Assembly: GCF_001661265.1 (NCBI RefSeq)
Contig: NW_017567017.1
Coordinates: forward strand, 62,001-126,000
DNA from: Saitoella complicata NRRL Y-17804
Lineage: Eukaryota; Ascomycota; Saitoellomycetes; Saitoellales; Saitoellaceae
Length of the DNA stretch: 64,000 nt
Direction of reading: 5' to 3'
Of this stretch, positions 10,211 to 20,341 are shown piece after piece (the stretch's first letter is position 1; each line of letters starts with the position of its first letter). The position numbers were made by a program, and so were the translations under genes. The notes under the pieces are model-generated. The model did no database searches, was not told where the DNA came from, and saw only the letters and a list, made by a program, of their open reading frames with translations.

Positions 10211-11941
10211 TCAAGCGAGCAGAGTAACCACTCCTTCGGTTCCCTTTTCCTTGTCCGCATTATTCCTGCCTTTCCCGTCGGGGATTACGACAACCTGCTC
10301 AACCTCCTGTCCATCGAGCTCGATTTCTGCGGCATTAGCCATCTTTCCGAGCTCCTCGAACCGCATGTTCTTCACGTCACCATCCGCAAAGGGGAAAATG
10401 GTGGCAAGGCCCCAGTATGTGAAGAAGCTCATGAGGCAAGACACGACCCACCCCAGTTCAAAGACGTGATACATGCCCCCAACGGTGATTGTGCCGAAAG
10501 AAGCGATAAAGCCCGGTAACGGCAAAATCCACCCAATGACGTATGCCACAATCGCCCGACAGTTGATTCCATGCCAGTACATATACGCCGACCCCTTCGT
10601 GGTATCATACAATTCCTCAACAACTAAATTTCCCCTCCTCACAACGAAATAATCCGCAAACATAATCCCTACAATTGGCGCCATGAAAATCGCATACCCA
10701 CTCAAGAAGGTCATAAACCCGGTCGCAGTTTGCAACATTTTCCATGGCAAGATACACATACCAATCGCCCAGCAAATCAGCTGACCACGGCGGATATCGA
10801 TATAGCGAGGGAGCAGGGCGGTGACGTCTGAGCCGAATGGGAGGGAGTTGGACCCGACGTTGATGCCGAGGGATGCGAAGGCGAAGGAGAATGCGACGAA
10901 GAAGACACCAGCGCGGGTGCCGGAGGTGTAAGACTCGTCGAGCATTTTGCTCATAAGGTCCCAGACGTTCCAATATACGGCGCCATAGATGTTCGCACTC
11001 GCTGAAGCGACGCAGAGTCCGAGGAATCCGACAATGATGTTACTGAGCGGGTATCCGATGAGTTGGCCCATGAGAGCTTCACGTGGGTTCCGGGCGTAGC
11101 GGGATAGATCGGGTTGGTTGACGAGGGTTGCGGATGCGTAGCCCATGCCGTTATTCAAGGCGGCAAGGATGGCCCAGGCGAGGGTTGAACCAGAAGCGGT
11201 GTTCTTGAACTGGAAGGCGCCACTGCCACCAGAGCGAACGAGAGCCCAAATCCAGAAGCCAATGCAGGCGGGTGGGACGGCGATGGATTTTATGGTGAAG
11301 AGGGTTCTGATCTTCGAGGGGTGGATGAACATGAACGGAAGCTCGATGAGCCAGAAGAGGAAGGTTGCGAGGAGGTCTGCGGAGGTGATTCCAGCTGACG
11401 CAGGAAGATGGTTCGGAATACGCTCCCACGAGGGTGCGAGACAGCGAAGACAGATGGCGAGACATACACCGCCATAGTACGTCTGTACCCCAAACCAGAT
11501 AACCGCCACCATAGCTCTCGTCATCACCGCCCAGTAGCTTGCATAGATCCCCCAACTGGCCCTCACCAAGACTGGAAACCCGATGTGATAAACCGACGCT
11601 GCACGGCCATTGAGAACTGATACGATCGCAGCCAAAACGTTGCCAATAATGATGGCGATGGTCGCTTGCCACCAAGACAACCCTGTGCCAACCATGGCTG
11701 AGCCGAGAGTCCATCCGGACCCGGAGAATGAACCGGACCAGAAGAAAGCAAAGAAATGCCAAGCGCGCCAGGTGCGGCGAAAAGGCGGAGTCGGGTCTAA
11801 GTCTTCGTTTGAGAGGGCGACGATTGAGGTGGAGGAGGTGTAGGATGAGTCCTTCACCGTGATAGCGGAGGCGAAGTTGGAGGGGGAGGATAGGGCATGG
11901 ACGAGCTTCGCCTTTGTTGGAAGGGGATTGTGGAAATGCAT
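10211..11941 (-). CDS. NCS1-family nucleobase permease (Fur-type: uracil/allantoin/purine-like)
   Basis: 576-residue single-exon membrane transporter starting at the ATG at 11941. After a hydrophilic N-terminus, DLDPTPPFRRTWRAWHFFAFFWSGSFSGSGWTLG matches the start of TM1 in fungal NCS1 proteins, where the conserved aromatic and small residues line the substrate site. About 12 membrane segments follow, with family motifs such as GFPVLVRASWG (TM3), WFGVQTYYGG (TM4), NQPDLSRYARNP (intracellular loop) and GIMFADYFVVRRG (TM10 region). This pattern fits the Fur branch (uracil, allantoin, uric acid, thiamine and related substrates) better than the FCY2-type cytosine branch. It should import a nucleobase or related compound by H+ symport. 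The exact substrate is open. Confidence 0.92.
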   Translation of the reverse strand: MHFHNPLPTKAKLVHALSSPSNFASAITVKDSSYTSSTSIVALSNEDLDPTPPFRRTWRAWHFFAFFWSGSFSGSGWTLGSAMVGTGLSWWQATIAIIIGNVLAAIVSVLNGRAASVYHIGFPVLVRASWGIYASYWAVMTRAMVAVIWFGVQTYYGGVCLAICLRCLAPSWERIPNHLPASAGITSADLLATFLFWLIELPFMFIHPSKIRTLFTIKSIAVPPACIGFWIWALVRSGGSGAFQFKNTASGSTLAWAILAALNNGMGYASATLVNQPDLSRYARNPREALMGQLIGYPLSNIIVGFLGLCVASASANIYGAVYWNVWDLMSKMLDESYTSGTRAGVFFVAFSFAFASLGINVGSNSLPFGSDVTALLPRYIDIRRGQLICWAIGMCILPWKMLQTATGFMTFLSGYAIFMAPIVGIMFADYFVVRRGNLVVEELYDTTKGSAYMYWHGINCRAIVAYVIGWILPLPGFIASFGTITVGGMYHVFELGWVVSCLMSFFTYWGLATIFPFADGDVKNMRFEELGKMANAAEIELDGQEVEQVVVIPDGKGRNNADKEKGTEGVVTLLA

Positions 11942-12685
11942 CCTGACAAGTGCTATGGAGCCTGATCGGACAAGACCATGCGAGCAAGAGGTCCCTCCAT
12001 GCCTTTGTAGGACGCAATTACGAACGCTTCAACCGCTGATAGGCTTCTTATCCGAGCACCCACCTCCTGAACGTCATATATGAGTTGCTCGGATCGCTCG
12101 GTACCCATTAAAAGAGTCCAGGTCACAACCTCATGGTCAAAATGAGTGCGGTGGACACGTCCACGATTGCGATGTCGATGCGCAATTGCGCATTTCCACC
12201 CCACCAGGGTCCGGACCGCTTGATAAACCTGAGACTCACGAAGCCCAGTCCGGAGTAGACTACGCATACCGAGATCTCATTATGGGCCTCTAATTATGAT
12301 GCTTCCCCATCCATCCGACAGCTACAGGTAGGGACGACGTCGATTGAAAGAACTTCCGATTCGATTCAATGAAGTCGAACTCGAGGACGACCGCTGCCAG
12401 TGCATTTGTTCCGGCAAATTACGGCTTGCTCTGAACAACTCGACTATGTTCACGTATAAAAATTGGTCGGATAATTCGTAATAAGGTTTGGTTTATGTGA
12501 GTTTACGCAGGAGTCCTGCCGCAACTCACTCAAGTCAGGGAACTCCATGTACGTGAACGCGACAACCTTGACAGTGACGATAGTTACCATAAGGACTGCG
12601 AATGCGCCTTCCGTTCGGCTCAGTACTGCGAACAACGAGCCGTATAGTATCCCCATCTATCATCAACCATTCAAACATCCGCACC
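11942..12685. other. Divergent intergenic region, permease / TPP2
   Basis: About 740 bp with the two promoters. An ATG at 12602 is in frame with the TPP2 start at 12686 and would add 28 residues; judged to be leader. No other feature recognised. Confidence 0.5.
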
Positions 12686-15600
12686 ATGTCTTCATTCCCT
12701 ATCGCGGGATTGCTCCCCAAAGAGGTAGGCGGGGTTGAGTATGTTATCTTACAAACTGCTAATCCGCGCTTACAGGAGATTCAAGCGACTCAATTTATAT
12801 CCAAGAACCCCGAACATGACGGTCGAGTTATCACAATTGCTATCCTTGACACTGGTGTGGATCCGTCAGCTCTTGGATTGCAGAGAACCACTGATGGAAA
12901 GCCCAAGATCATTGACTTGGTCGATTGTACTGGGAGCGGCGACGTGAAGATGATCGTTGCTGAAAAGAGCGAGAGCGGGAGCCCCAAGTCTTTGACCGGC
13001 AAGGAGCTGAAGTTGGGCAGCTGGGAGAACCCGAGCGGGGAATGGCGAGTAGGATTGAAGAGGGCTTGGGAGATTTGGCCAGGACCATTGGTCAATCGTA
13101 TGAAGAAGGTTTGTCCCGAATCGCCGTGGTGCTTTGCGTACTTACTGATATCGAGCCAAACAGGACCGTAAGGACCGCTTTCTCGAAAAGCATCACGCGC
13201 TTCTCTCTGCCGCGAAAGCAGATCTCAGGGCTTTCAATGAGAAGAACACTACGTCGTCTCCAACCATCGCGCGCCAAAAGAACGAGCTTGAGGCGCGCAT
13301 CAGCTCTCTTGATTCTCTGATTAAGTCATACGACGACGCAGGACCAACGTACGATGTCGTCTCCTTCCACGACGGCAAGACGTGGCGCGTCGTGGTGGAC
13401 TCTGAATGCTCCAGCGACCTCTCGAAGTACACCCCCCTCGCCCCCTACCGCGAAGGACAGCAATACTCCACCTTCCCCGAACCGACGCTTCTTCCCTACT
13501 CCGTCGACGTCTTCGATGAAGGCTCAGTCGTCAGTATCGTTTGCGCGGCCGGTACCCACGGAACCCACGTTGCAGCCATCACCGCCGCATACACCCCCGA
13601 TACTCCGGAGCGTAACGGTGTCGCACCGGGTGCGCAGATCGTTTCCCTCAAAATCGGTGATACCCGTCTCGGAAGCATGGAAACTCATGCCGGTCTTGTC
13701 CGTGCCGCGAACTACCTCTACAAACACCGCGACACAATTCAACTTGCTAACATGTCCTACGGCGAGGCTTCGGGGATTAGCGCGAAGGGACAGTTCGTGG
13801 AGGTATTGGCAGATTGGGTCGCCCGGCGCGGAAACTGTGTGTTCGTTACCTCTGCCGGGAATGCTGGTCCGGCGTTGAGTACTGTCGGCGCACCCGGGAA
13901 TGGAAAGGGTGTGCTGAGCGTCGGCGCTTGGCAGAGTGCTTCGATGCAGAAATCTGAGTATGCGCTTCTTGACGAGGTCCCCGCTGGTGGATTCACCTGG
14001 TCGAGTCGTGGACCTACGACGGATGGGCACAGGGGTGTTGATGTCATGGCGCCCGGAGCTGCGATTACCTCTGTTCCGGGGTGGAGTGGTCAGGGAACAC
14101 AGTTAATGAATGGAACGTCTATGGCTTCACCAAATGCTTGTGGTGGTGTCGCGCTGGTTCTTTCGAGCTTGAAGGCTGAGGGGAAGGAGTGGAAGGCGGC
14201 GGGGATTGTTAAGGCTGCGAGGACTACGGCGAAGGATGTTCAGGCTGATTTGAATGCTGGGTTGATTCAGGTTGAGAATATGAGGGAGTATTTGGCGAAG
14301 TGGGAAGGTGAGAAGGAGAGGGATGTTGAGTGGGAGGTTTCTGTGGGTAAGGGACGTGGTATCTATCTCAGAGATCCTGAGGAATGTGCCCAGGTTTCGA
14401 AGGCACAGGCGACTGTTAAGCCCTTCTTTTTGGAGCATGAGGCTAAGGAGAAGGCTGAGTTGGAGGTTAAGTGTAGGCTTGAGTGTAAAGCGTCCTGGAT
14501 CAGGGTCCCTAAGTATGTCCTTTTGGCTGGCGTGGGTCGCACATTCGATGTTGAGGTTGATCCGTCGCAATTGGAGAGTGGGTTGCATTTTGAGGAGATT
14601 GTTGCCTATGATGCGGATGCGGAGGAGAAGAGGGTCGTGTTCACCATTCCAGTCACCGTGACGAAGCCTGAGGGTGTTCCATTTGCTCCGAAGACGCCTT
14701 TGGTCAAATACCACGGGCTTCGATCCGCTCCCGGTTACATCGAGCGTAAGTTTGTCGCTGTACCCTCCGGGGCAACATCCTGCAAGCTCCGAATCACTGC
14801 CCGCGATAACCATACCCCCATCAAATTCATCGTGCACTGCTTGCAGATGATAGAGCAAATTCGACATTCGGATACTGAGGCGCACTGGATGTTCACCCTC
14901 ACCCAGAACGAGCCAATCGAGAAACGCTTCAAGGTTGTTGGTGGGAGGACTATGGAGGTTTGTCTTGCGCAGTTCTGGAATGTTGGGGTTGATGTGGAGG
15001 TCGACGTCGACGTTGAGTTCTACGGAATGGGGTTGACGAACGCTGATAGTAAGGTCGTCTTGATCGGTGGAGAGGGCGTGAGGAAGTTGGAGGCCGTTAG
15101 TGGTGTGAGGCAAGAGATCTTCAAGCCTACCGCCAAGCTGGAGAAGGTCCGCAAATTCGTCCGGCCTAAGGAGAGCATCATCAGCCCTCTCGGCGAGCGC
15201 GATATGTTGCCGAACACGAAGAAGCAATATGAGCTCGTCCTAACCTACCCTTTTAAGCAGACTGAGGCTGGCGATGTGACCGCTTCCATCCCCGCTTGTG
15301 GATGGATGTATGACTCCGCCTTTGGTATCTTGATGATGGTCTACGATGCCAACAAGCAGCTCGTTAGCTTCGGGGATGTGTATCGTAAGGGTCACAAACT
15401 CGAGAAGGGTGATCACGAGTTTAAGATTCAGATTCGTCATGAGTCATTTGAGGCGCTTGATAAGGTGAAGGATACGGTTCTTACTCTGGAGTGTGGGATG
15501 CAGAAGGTCAAGGAGGTTGGCTTGGATGTGTTCGAAGACCAAGTTGATCTGTACAATGGCAGCAAGGCTGCTGATTTCAAGAACTTGAAGTTGAAGATGG

Positions 15601-16466
15601 GTGAGAGAAAGGTCTTCGTTGTCAACACTGACGTTGCGAAAGATAAGTTGCCAAAAAATGCTGGTCCCGGCGACGTGCTTGTTGGTTCCCTCTCGTTGAA
15701 CGCTGCAAAGGTTGAGCACGGTGGATATAAGTTGCAATACGTCGTCGCTCCTGATCCCAAGAAGGAAGACAACGGCAACGGTACTGTCAAGAAGAAGGAC
15801 CCCAAGCTTGTTGACTTGCAGATCGAGATCGTCAGCAAGATCAAGGATGCTGTTGCGAAGGAAGCCTTCCTTGCTTCCCTGCTGAAGGAACATCCCACTT
15901 ACCTTCCCCTGCTTGTTGCCAAGCTCGATTCGTTGTCTCCCAACTCTGTGCCCGCTGATGACACCAAGAGGAAGCAAGTCAATGAAGCCGCAGACGCGGT
16001 AATCAAGCAGATCGACATCGACGCCTTGGCTCGTCACCAGGGCATGAACCGCACTCCTGATGAGGAGAAGACTGAGGAGGAGCGCGAGGCCGACGAAGAG
16101 ATGTCCAAGAAGAAGGACGCTTTCCTCGCCGCACTCAAGGCCAAGCTCATTGCGTCAACCCCCGAAACCCGCGAAGCAGCCTTCAAAGCCTGGCGTCAAT
16201 GGGCTCCCGTCGATGCATCCAAATCCGACATGAAGTTTGCCCTGTGTCTCGCTGAGCGTGATATCGCCGAAAAGAGGTACGGTACTGCGCTCAAGACACT
16301 CAAGGACGCGGTCGAGGAGAACGGTGTCGTGGCCGGTGAAGACGCTGATAAGGCGCAGGAGCTGAAGGCGAAGGCTTTGAGGGAGTTGGGGTGGGATGTT
16401 TGGGTGAGATATGAGGAGGAGTGGGGCGTTGTGAGGAAGCCCCCTGGCGGGTATGCTTTGTTCTGA
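12686..16466 (+). CDS. Tripeptidyl-peptidase II (giant subtilisin-like serine peptidase)
   Basis: Three exons (12686-12724, 12776-13108, 13164-16466) give 1224 residues, close to the usual ~1250 for TPP2. Introns are 51 and 55 bp, both phase 0; the first is a multiple of three and open, so it is easily mistaken for coding. The start MSSFPIAGLLPKE aligns with the family N-terminus. The subtilisin domain shows Asp38 (ILDTGVDP), His256 (GTHGTHVA), Asn357 (SAGNAGP) and Ser443 (NGTSMASP), with the long D-H insertion typical of TPP2, followed by the large C-terminal region. TPP2 is a huge cytosolic complex that removes tripeptides from the N-termini of oligopeptides released by the proteasome. All catalytic residues are present, so it should be active. 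Confidence 0.96.
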
Positions 16467-16687
16467 TTTCCGGGAAAGCTGAAAAGTTGCATTGGAGAAA
16501 TACTTGCATTTGCATAGACCATACCTATATATGCAAGAGGTGCCGGTCATGATCATAGTTTTGGTAAGCGTATCTGAGCTTTTTGGCACCTGAAACCGCG
16601 GGAAGACTGGGCCATTTAACACAAAAGGCGATTTTGCCCGTGATATGCAGTTCAACTATTTTGATATTCATGCACACTACCCTATGT

Positions 16688-17599
16688 CTATTTCTTTCCT
16701 TCCAACCACTCCAAGTAAACCCCCGCCAACTCCTCCGGACACTCCTCCGCCAACTGATGTCCCCACGGCAGTTCCTTGTACTCGACCTTTTCAGACACAT
16801 ACTCCATCTGTCTTTTGACTTCTTCGCCGATGAAGTGCTTGCTCCCGATAGCCAACACGGGCATCTTCAGCTTGTTCTTTGAGAATTCCCGGTTCTGATC
16901 CCCAGTCTCGAGGGTTGCGCGGTAAATTGAGAGCATGGACCGTAAACCACCGGGGTTTGAGTAACAACGGACGTATTCGTTGATTGCGTCAGGGGTAATA
17001 GCAGAGGGGTTCCAGGCTTCATTCTTGATGAAGGAGGAGAAATACTCTCGTTCGTGACCGGTAATGAGAAGCTCCGGGACATCGGGCACAGCGTAGAACC
17101 CAACGTGCCAGAGCCAGGTACCGGAGTTGACATGGACTTTGGTGAATGCAGACCAGGATTCGAGGCCGTAGCCGGGGAGGACCATCTCTTGGAACACGAG
17201 GCTCTTGACGCGGTTGGGGCATTGTGCGGCGAGTGCATACGCCGCCGCTGCACCCCAATCTTCACCCACGAGATGAAACTTCTCGATTCCCAATTCCGTC
17301 ATCAAATCTGCAAAGTCCCGCGCGACGGTACCCATGTCATATCCACTCGCGGGATGGCTGCTGTCACCGAGTCCACGCATGTCGGGACAGATGATGCGGT
17401 ATTTGTGGGAGAGGAGGGGGATGACCTTTCGCCAGTAGTATGACGTTTTGGGGACGCCATGGAGCAGCAGGAGGGCGGGTTTGTCGGAGGAGGAAGGGGA
17501 GGTGGAGGTGGTGTAGTAGTGGAGACGGAGTTTTGTGGGGCCGGGGAGGAGGGCGCGGGAGTGGGTAACTGGTTCGCCTTGGTGGTTAAGGATTTCCAT
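16688..17599 (-). CDS. Alpha/beta-hydrolase, epoxide hydrolase/haloalkane-dehalogenase type
   Basis: 303 residues, single exon, ATG at 17599. Oxyanion-hole motif HGVP at 47-50, DMRGLGDS at 73-80, nucleophile elbow VGEDWG with Asp114 as nucleophile, cap region with Trp and Tyr residues, and catalytic His281 (PWGHQL). An Asp nucleophile, not Ser, places it with epoxide hydrolases and haloacetate dehalogenases; fungal members are usually soluble epoxide hydrolases acting on lipid or xenobiotic epoxides. There is no signal peptide, so it is probably cytosolic. Its 3' end faces that of the TPP2 gene 220 bp away. Confidence 0.88.
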   Translation of the reverse strand: MEILNHQGEPVTHSRALLPGPTKLRLHYYTTSTSPSSSDKPALLLLHGVPKTSYYWRKVIPLLSHKYRIICPDMRGLGDSSHPASGYDMGTVARDFADLMTELGIEKFHLVGEDWGAAAAYALAAQCPNRVKSLVFQEMVLPGYGLESWSAFTKVHVNSGTWLWHVGFYAVPDVPELLITGHEREYFSSFIKNEAWNPSAITPDAINEYVRCYSNPGGLRSMLSIYRATLETGDQNREFSKNKLKMPVLAIGSKHFIGEEVKRQMEYVSEKVEYKELPWGHQLAEECPEELAGVYLEWLEGKK

Positions 17600-17667
17600 T
17601 GTGATTTAGTTGTGGAGATGCGATACAATCGAGTTGTTGACGAGGAGAGATCCCGAGGATGAGGTCT

Positions 17668-17674
17668 TTATAGA
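17668..17674 (-). promoter_or_regulatory. TATA-like box of the hydrolase gene
   Basis: TATAAAG on the minus strand, about 70 bp upstream of the ATG at 17599, a normal distance for a fungal TATA element. Confidence 0.5.
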
Positions 17675-17855
17675 CGTACGCGTACGGCGGCCCGCACCCC
17701 GATCCGACCCGGATGCCGTATTCCCGTCGCAGCTTACGTGATGCGAAACCGTACATCCCTGTACCCCGCAACTGCCGTGCACTCCCGGGACTTGCGATGA
17801 CTTAATTGTATAGCGTGGCTTCCCTGGTTCATTTGCGTAGCCGGACTTTCAATCT

Positions 17856-17917
17856 CCGGGGAAAATGAGGTTCCCGGGGGTGTGTGTTCTGGAGATTTGG
17901 TGTTCAGTTCGCCCCGG
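17856..17917. promoter_or_regulatory. Cluster of three CCGGGG hexamers, possible CreA/Mig1-type sites
   Basis: CCGGGG at 17856-17861 and 17874-17879 and its complement at 17912-17917. These match the ascomycete carbon-catabolite repressor consensus SYGGRG and lie between a hydrolase gene and a sugar-porter gene. The binding role is inference only. Confidence 0.35.
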
Positions 17918-18273
17918 TTAGTAAACGGTACGCCAGCGGTCAAGCCCCCAGTCATGCTCCCCGCATAGCAGCCTTCCGCAGCGAGACGAAAGCTTAACGC
18001 AAACGAAACTTCGCTTCCCTGTTTCCGGTCATTGCATCAAGATACGAGTCAATCTCCTGGATACGTGAGACCTGTACGAACCTTTGACGGCTCTCAATTG
18101 CACTTGCAAGTCATCTGGGAGCACGAGATCAAGGCGCACACTTTCGACGTCGACTTTCTCCGGGCTCCTCCAAGGAACCCTTAATGATCAACCATGCGTA
18201 AATCCGGGACTCTCCGCTTCCCCGCAGATGAATAGGCTACGCGAACGGGTACCGGCCGGGAATACCTACCACA

Positions 18274-18289
18274 GGTATGTATACATACC
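18274..18289. promoter_or_regulatory. Perfect 16-bp palindrome upstream of the sugar porter
   Basis: GGTATGTATACATACC is its own reverse complement and sits about 185 bp upstream of the porter ATG, with further partial dyad symmetry outside it (CTACC on the left, GGTAG on the right). Possible dimer-binding operator. Confidence 0.45.
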
Positions 18290-18472
18290 GGTAGTGGCTT
18301 ACTGATCTTTTACCCGGCATAACCGGTTTCTCCACACGCCTCGAGGACGTATACGGCGTCCAATGAGGAAGTGAGAGGCATGGAAGTACTACTCCATGAG
18401 CATGTCCGATACGCCTACGGCCATGGAGAGCTCCGCGGAGATGGTTAAGAGTATGGCTCAGCATAAGATCTG

Positions 18473-20263
18473 ATGGAGGAGAGACAAGTCTACCCCGCTT
18501 CGCAACTCCACATGGTCCATACGTACGCGACCTCGCAAATTGGAGCGTGCCGATCCGCTCCGCAAGTTGCCGCTCGAGGGATGTCAGACCCCCGCTCCTC
18601 CATGAACCAAGAGGTCACCGCACAAGATAAAAGGAGCCTCGTACCCAGCAGAAAAGTCGCAGAACATCAACATCAACTCAGTTATCGAGAACCTTTCAAC
18701 ATGCCTCGAGCAATCTGGCCTCAACTGCCAGGCTCCACCCTCCTAATCCTCATCAATTTCCTCTCAATGACCGCCCTCTTCTTCGAAGGCTACAACCAAG
18801 GCGTAATGGGCGGCGTCAACACCGTCCCAAATTACATCGAAAAGATGTCCATCGGCACAAACGGAATCGTAACACGAGCAACCAAACAAGGTGGTATCGT
18901 GTGTATCTACTACCTCGGCGCACTGTTTGGGTGTTTCTGGGGAGGGTATCTGGGGGATAAGAGGGGGAGGAGGTTTGGTGTTTGGGCGGGGACGTTGTGG
19001 TGTGTTGCTGGTGCTGCGCTTCAGGCTTCGGCGCAGAATTCGAACTGGATGCTTTGTGCGAGGATTATTACGGGTGTTGGAACGGGACATCTTAACGCTA
19101 TCGTTCCCGTCTGGACTGCGGAAATCTCGAAGTCGCATTCCCGCGGTGCCAGTATCTCGATTGTCTTTTTGGCGAATTACATCGGTATCGCGGTGGCCTA
19201 CTGGTTGGAGTTCGGGTTGAGGTATTACTCGAACGAGCCCTTCCGCTGGCGCTTCCCGATCGCGTTCCAAATCGTCCCGGCTGCAATTTTGAGCGTGTGT
19301 ATCTGGCTCGTCCCCGAATCCCCACGTTGGTTGGTCAAGGCCGGACACACCTCCACCGCCGCCCGCGTCCTCGCCAAAATCCGTGGCGACGTATCCCCCA
19401 CCGCTCCCGAAATCACCGAAGAACTGGCCGAGATCGAGTCCTCTGTCAGCCAAGAAAGCGCGAACGCGAAGGCTACCTCACTCTGGGCCATGGCAATCGG
19501 TGCCCACTCGGGCAAACTGCACACAGGCCGTCGTGTTGCGTTGTCTATGGGTATCATGATCATGATGGAATGGACCGGAATCCTCGCGATCACAGTGTAC
19601 GCAAACACCCTCTTCGGCCAAGCCGGATTCGACCCGACGAAATCCGCATGGCTCGCAGGTCTCGTCAACACCGTCGGAATCCTGGGAACGGGTGCGGCGG
19701 CACTCACCATCGACCGTTATGGACGTCGCCCGAGTTTGTTTTTCGGAGCGGTGGTGCAGTGTATTGCACTCGCTCTCACGGGTGGTATGTCTCGTCTCGC
19801 TATCGTACAGCCGCATAATGCGTCGGCGTATGGAGCGGCGAGTGCGGCGATGGTGTTCATTTACACCTTCTTCTTCGCCGCCACGTGGTTACAGTGTGCG
19901 TTCGTCGTCCCGGCTGAGATCTTCCCAACGTACATGCGCGCAAAGGGCAACTCCTTCGGTGTCGCTGGCTGGGCAATTGGGTGTGCGTGGACGACCCTCG
20001 TCATTCCCTCCATGTTTAAAACTCTCGGTGAACGCACTCTGTATTTGTTTGCGGGTTTGAATTTGCTGTGGTTGCCGATTGTGTATTGCTTTTACCCCGA
20101 GACTGGAGGGAGGAGTTTGGAGAGTATTGATAGTTTGTTTGCGAGTGAGAGTCCGTTCGTGTGGGATGAGGAGAGGGAGTTTAAGATGATGGTTGAGCAG
20201 GGAATGGTCAAGTCGGAGGAGGAGGAGAAGGGTGGGGTTGTTACTGTTGAAAGGGCGGCGTAG
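18473..20263 (+). CDS. Sugar transporter, MFS sugar porter family
   Basis: Up to 596 residues, single exon. A 12-segment sugar porter: MTALFFEGYNQGVMGGVN in TM1, GGYLGDKRGRR in loop 2-3, PESPRWLVKAG before the central loop, DRYGRR in loop 8-9, PAEIFPTYMRAKGNS and the C-terminal PETGGRSLE. It should move a hexose, pentose or related sugar across the plasma membrane by H+ symport or facilitated diffusion. The start is uncertain: the ATG at 18473 gives an 80-residue N-terminal extension, while later in-frame ATGs (at MSDPRSS, MNQEVT or MPRAIW) give more usual N-termini. A polyol dehydrogenase lies 2 kb away, but no shared regulation is proven. Confidence 0.93.
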   Translation: MEERQVYPASQLHMVHTYATSQIGACRSAPQVAARGMSDPRSSMNQEVTAQDKRSLVPSRKVAEHQHQLSYREPFNMPRAIWPQLPGSTLLILINFLSMTALFFEGYNQGVMGGVNTVPNYIEKMSIGTNGIVTRATKQGGIVCIYYLGALFGCFWGGYLGDKRGRRFGVWAGTLWCVAGAALQASAQNSNWMLCARIITGVGTGHLNAIVPVWTAEISKSHSRGASISIVFLANYIGIAVAYWLEFGLRYYSNEPFRWRFPIAFQIVPAAILSVCIWLVPESPRWLVKAGHTSTAARVLAKIRGDVSPTAPEITEELAEIESSVSQESANAKATSLWAMAIGAHSGKLHTGRRVALSMGIMIMMEWTGILAITVYANTLFGQAGFDPTKSAWLAGLVNTVGILGTGAAALTIDRYGRRPSLFFGAVVQCIALALTGGMSRLAIVQPHNASAYGAASAAMVFIYTFFFAATWLQCAFVVPAEIFPTYMRAKGNSFGVAGWAIGCAWTTLVIPSMFKTLGERTLYLFAGLNLLWLPIVYCFYPETGGRSLESIDSLFASESPFVWDEEREFKMMVEQGMVKSEEEEKGGVVTVERAA

Positions 20264-20341
20264 TAGATGGACTGCTTTATAATTTGCTATGTGTACGATA
20301 TGGGGTACGATTCTATACGAGACGAAAAAAATTGATATGGT

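Larger units (their letters stand above)
17600..18472. other. Divergent promoter region, hydrolase / sugar porter
   Basis: About 870 bp with no gene. It contains a TATA-like box for the hydrolase, a cluster of CCGGGG hexamers and a perfect 16-bp palindrome (each listed separately). Confidence 0.6.

Noticed and set aside
12602-12685. Upstream in-frame ATG as the TPP2 start (28 extra residues)
   Set aside because: Family N-termini align from FPIAGLLPKE; the extra residues look like leader sequence. A targeting role cannot be fully excluded.
14127-15227. 366-codon minus-strand open frame inside TPP2
   Set aside because: Antisense to the peptidase exon 3; Leu/Arg/Asn-rich with no domain.
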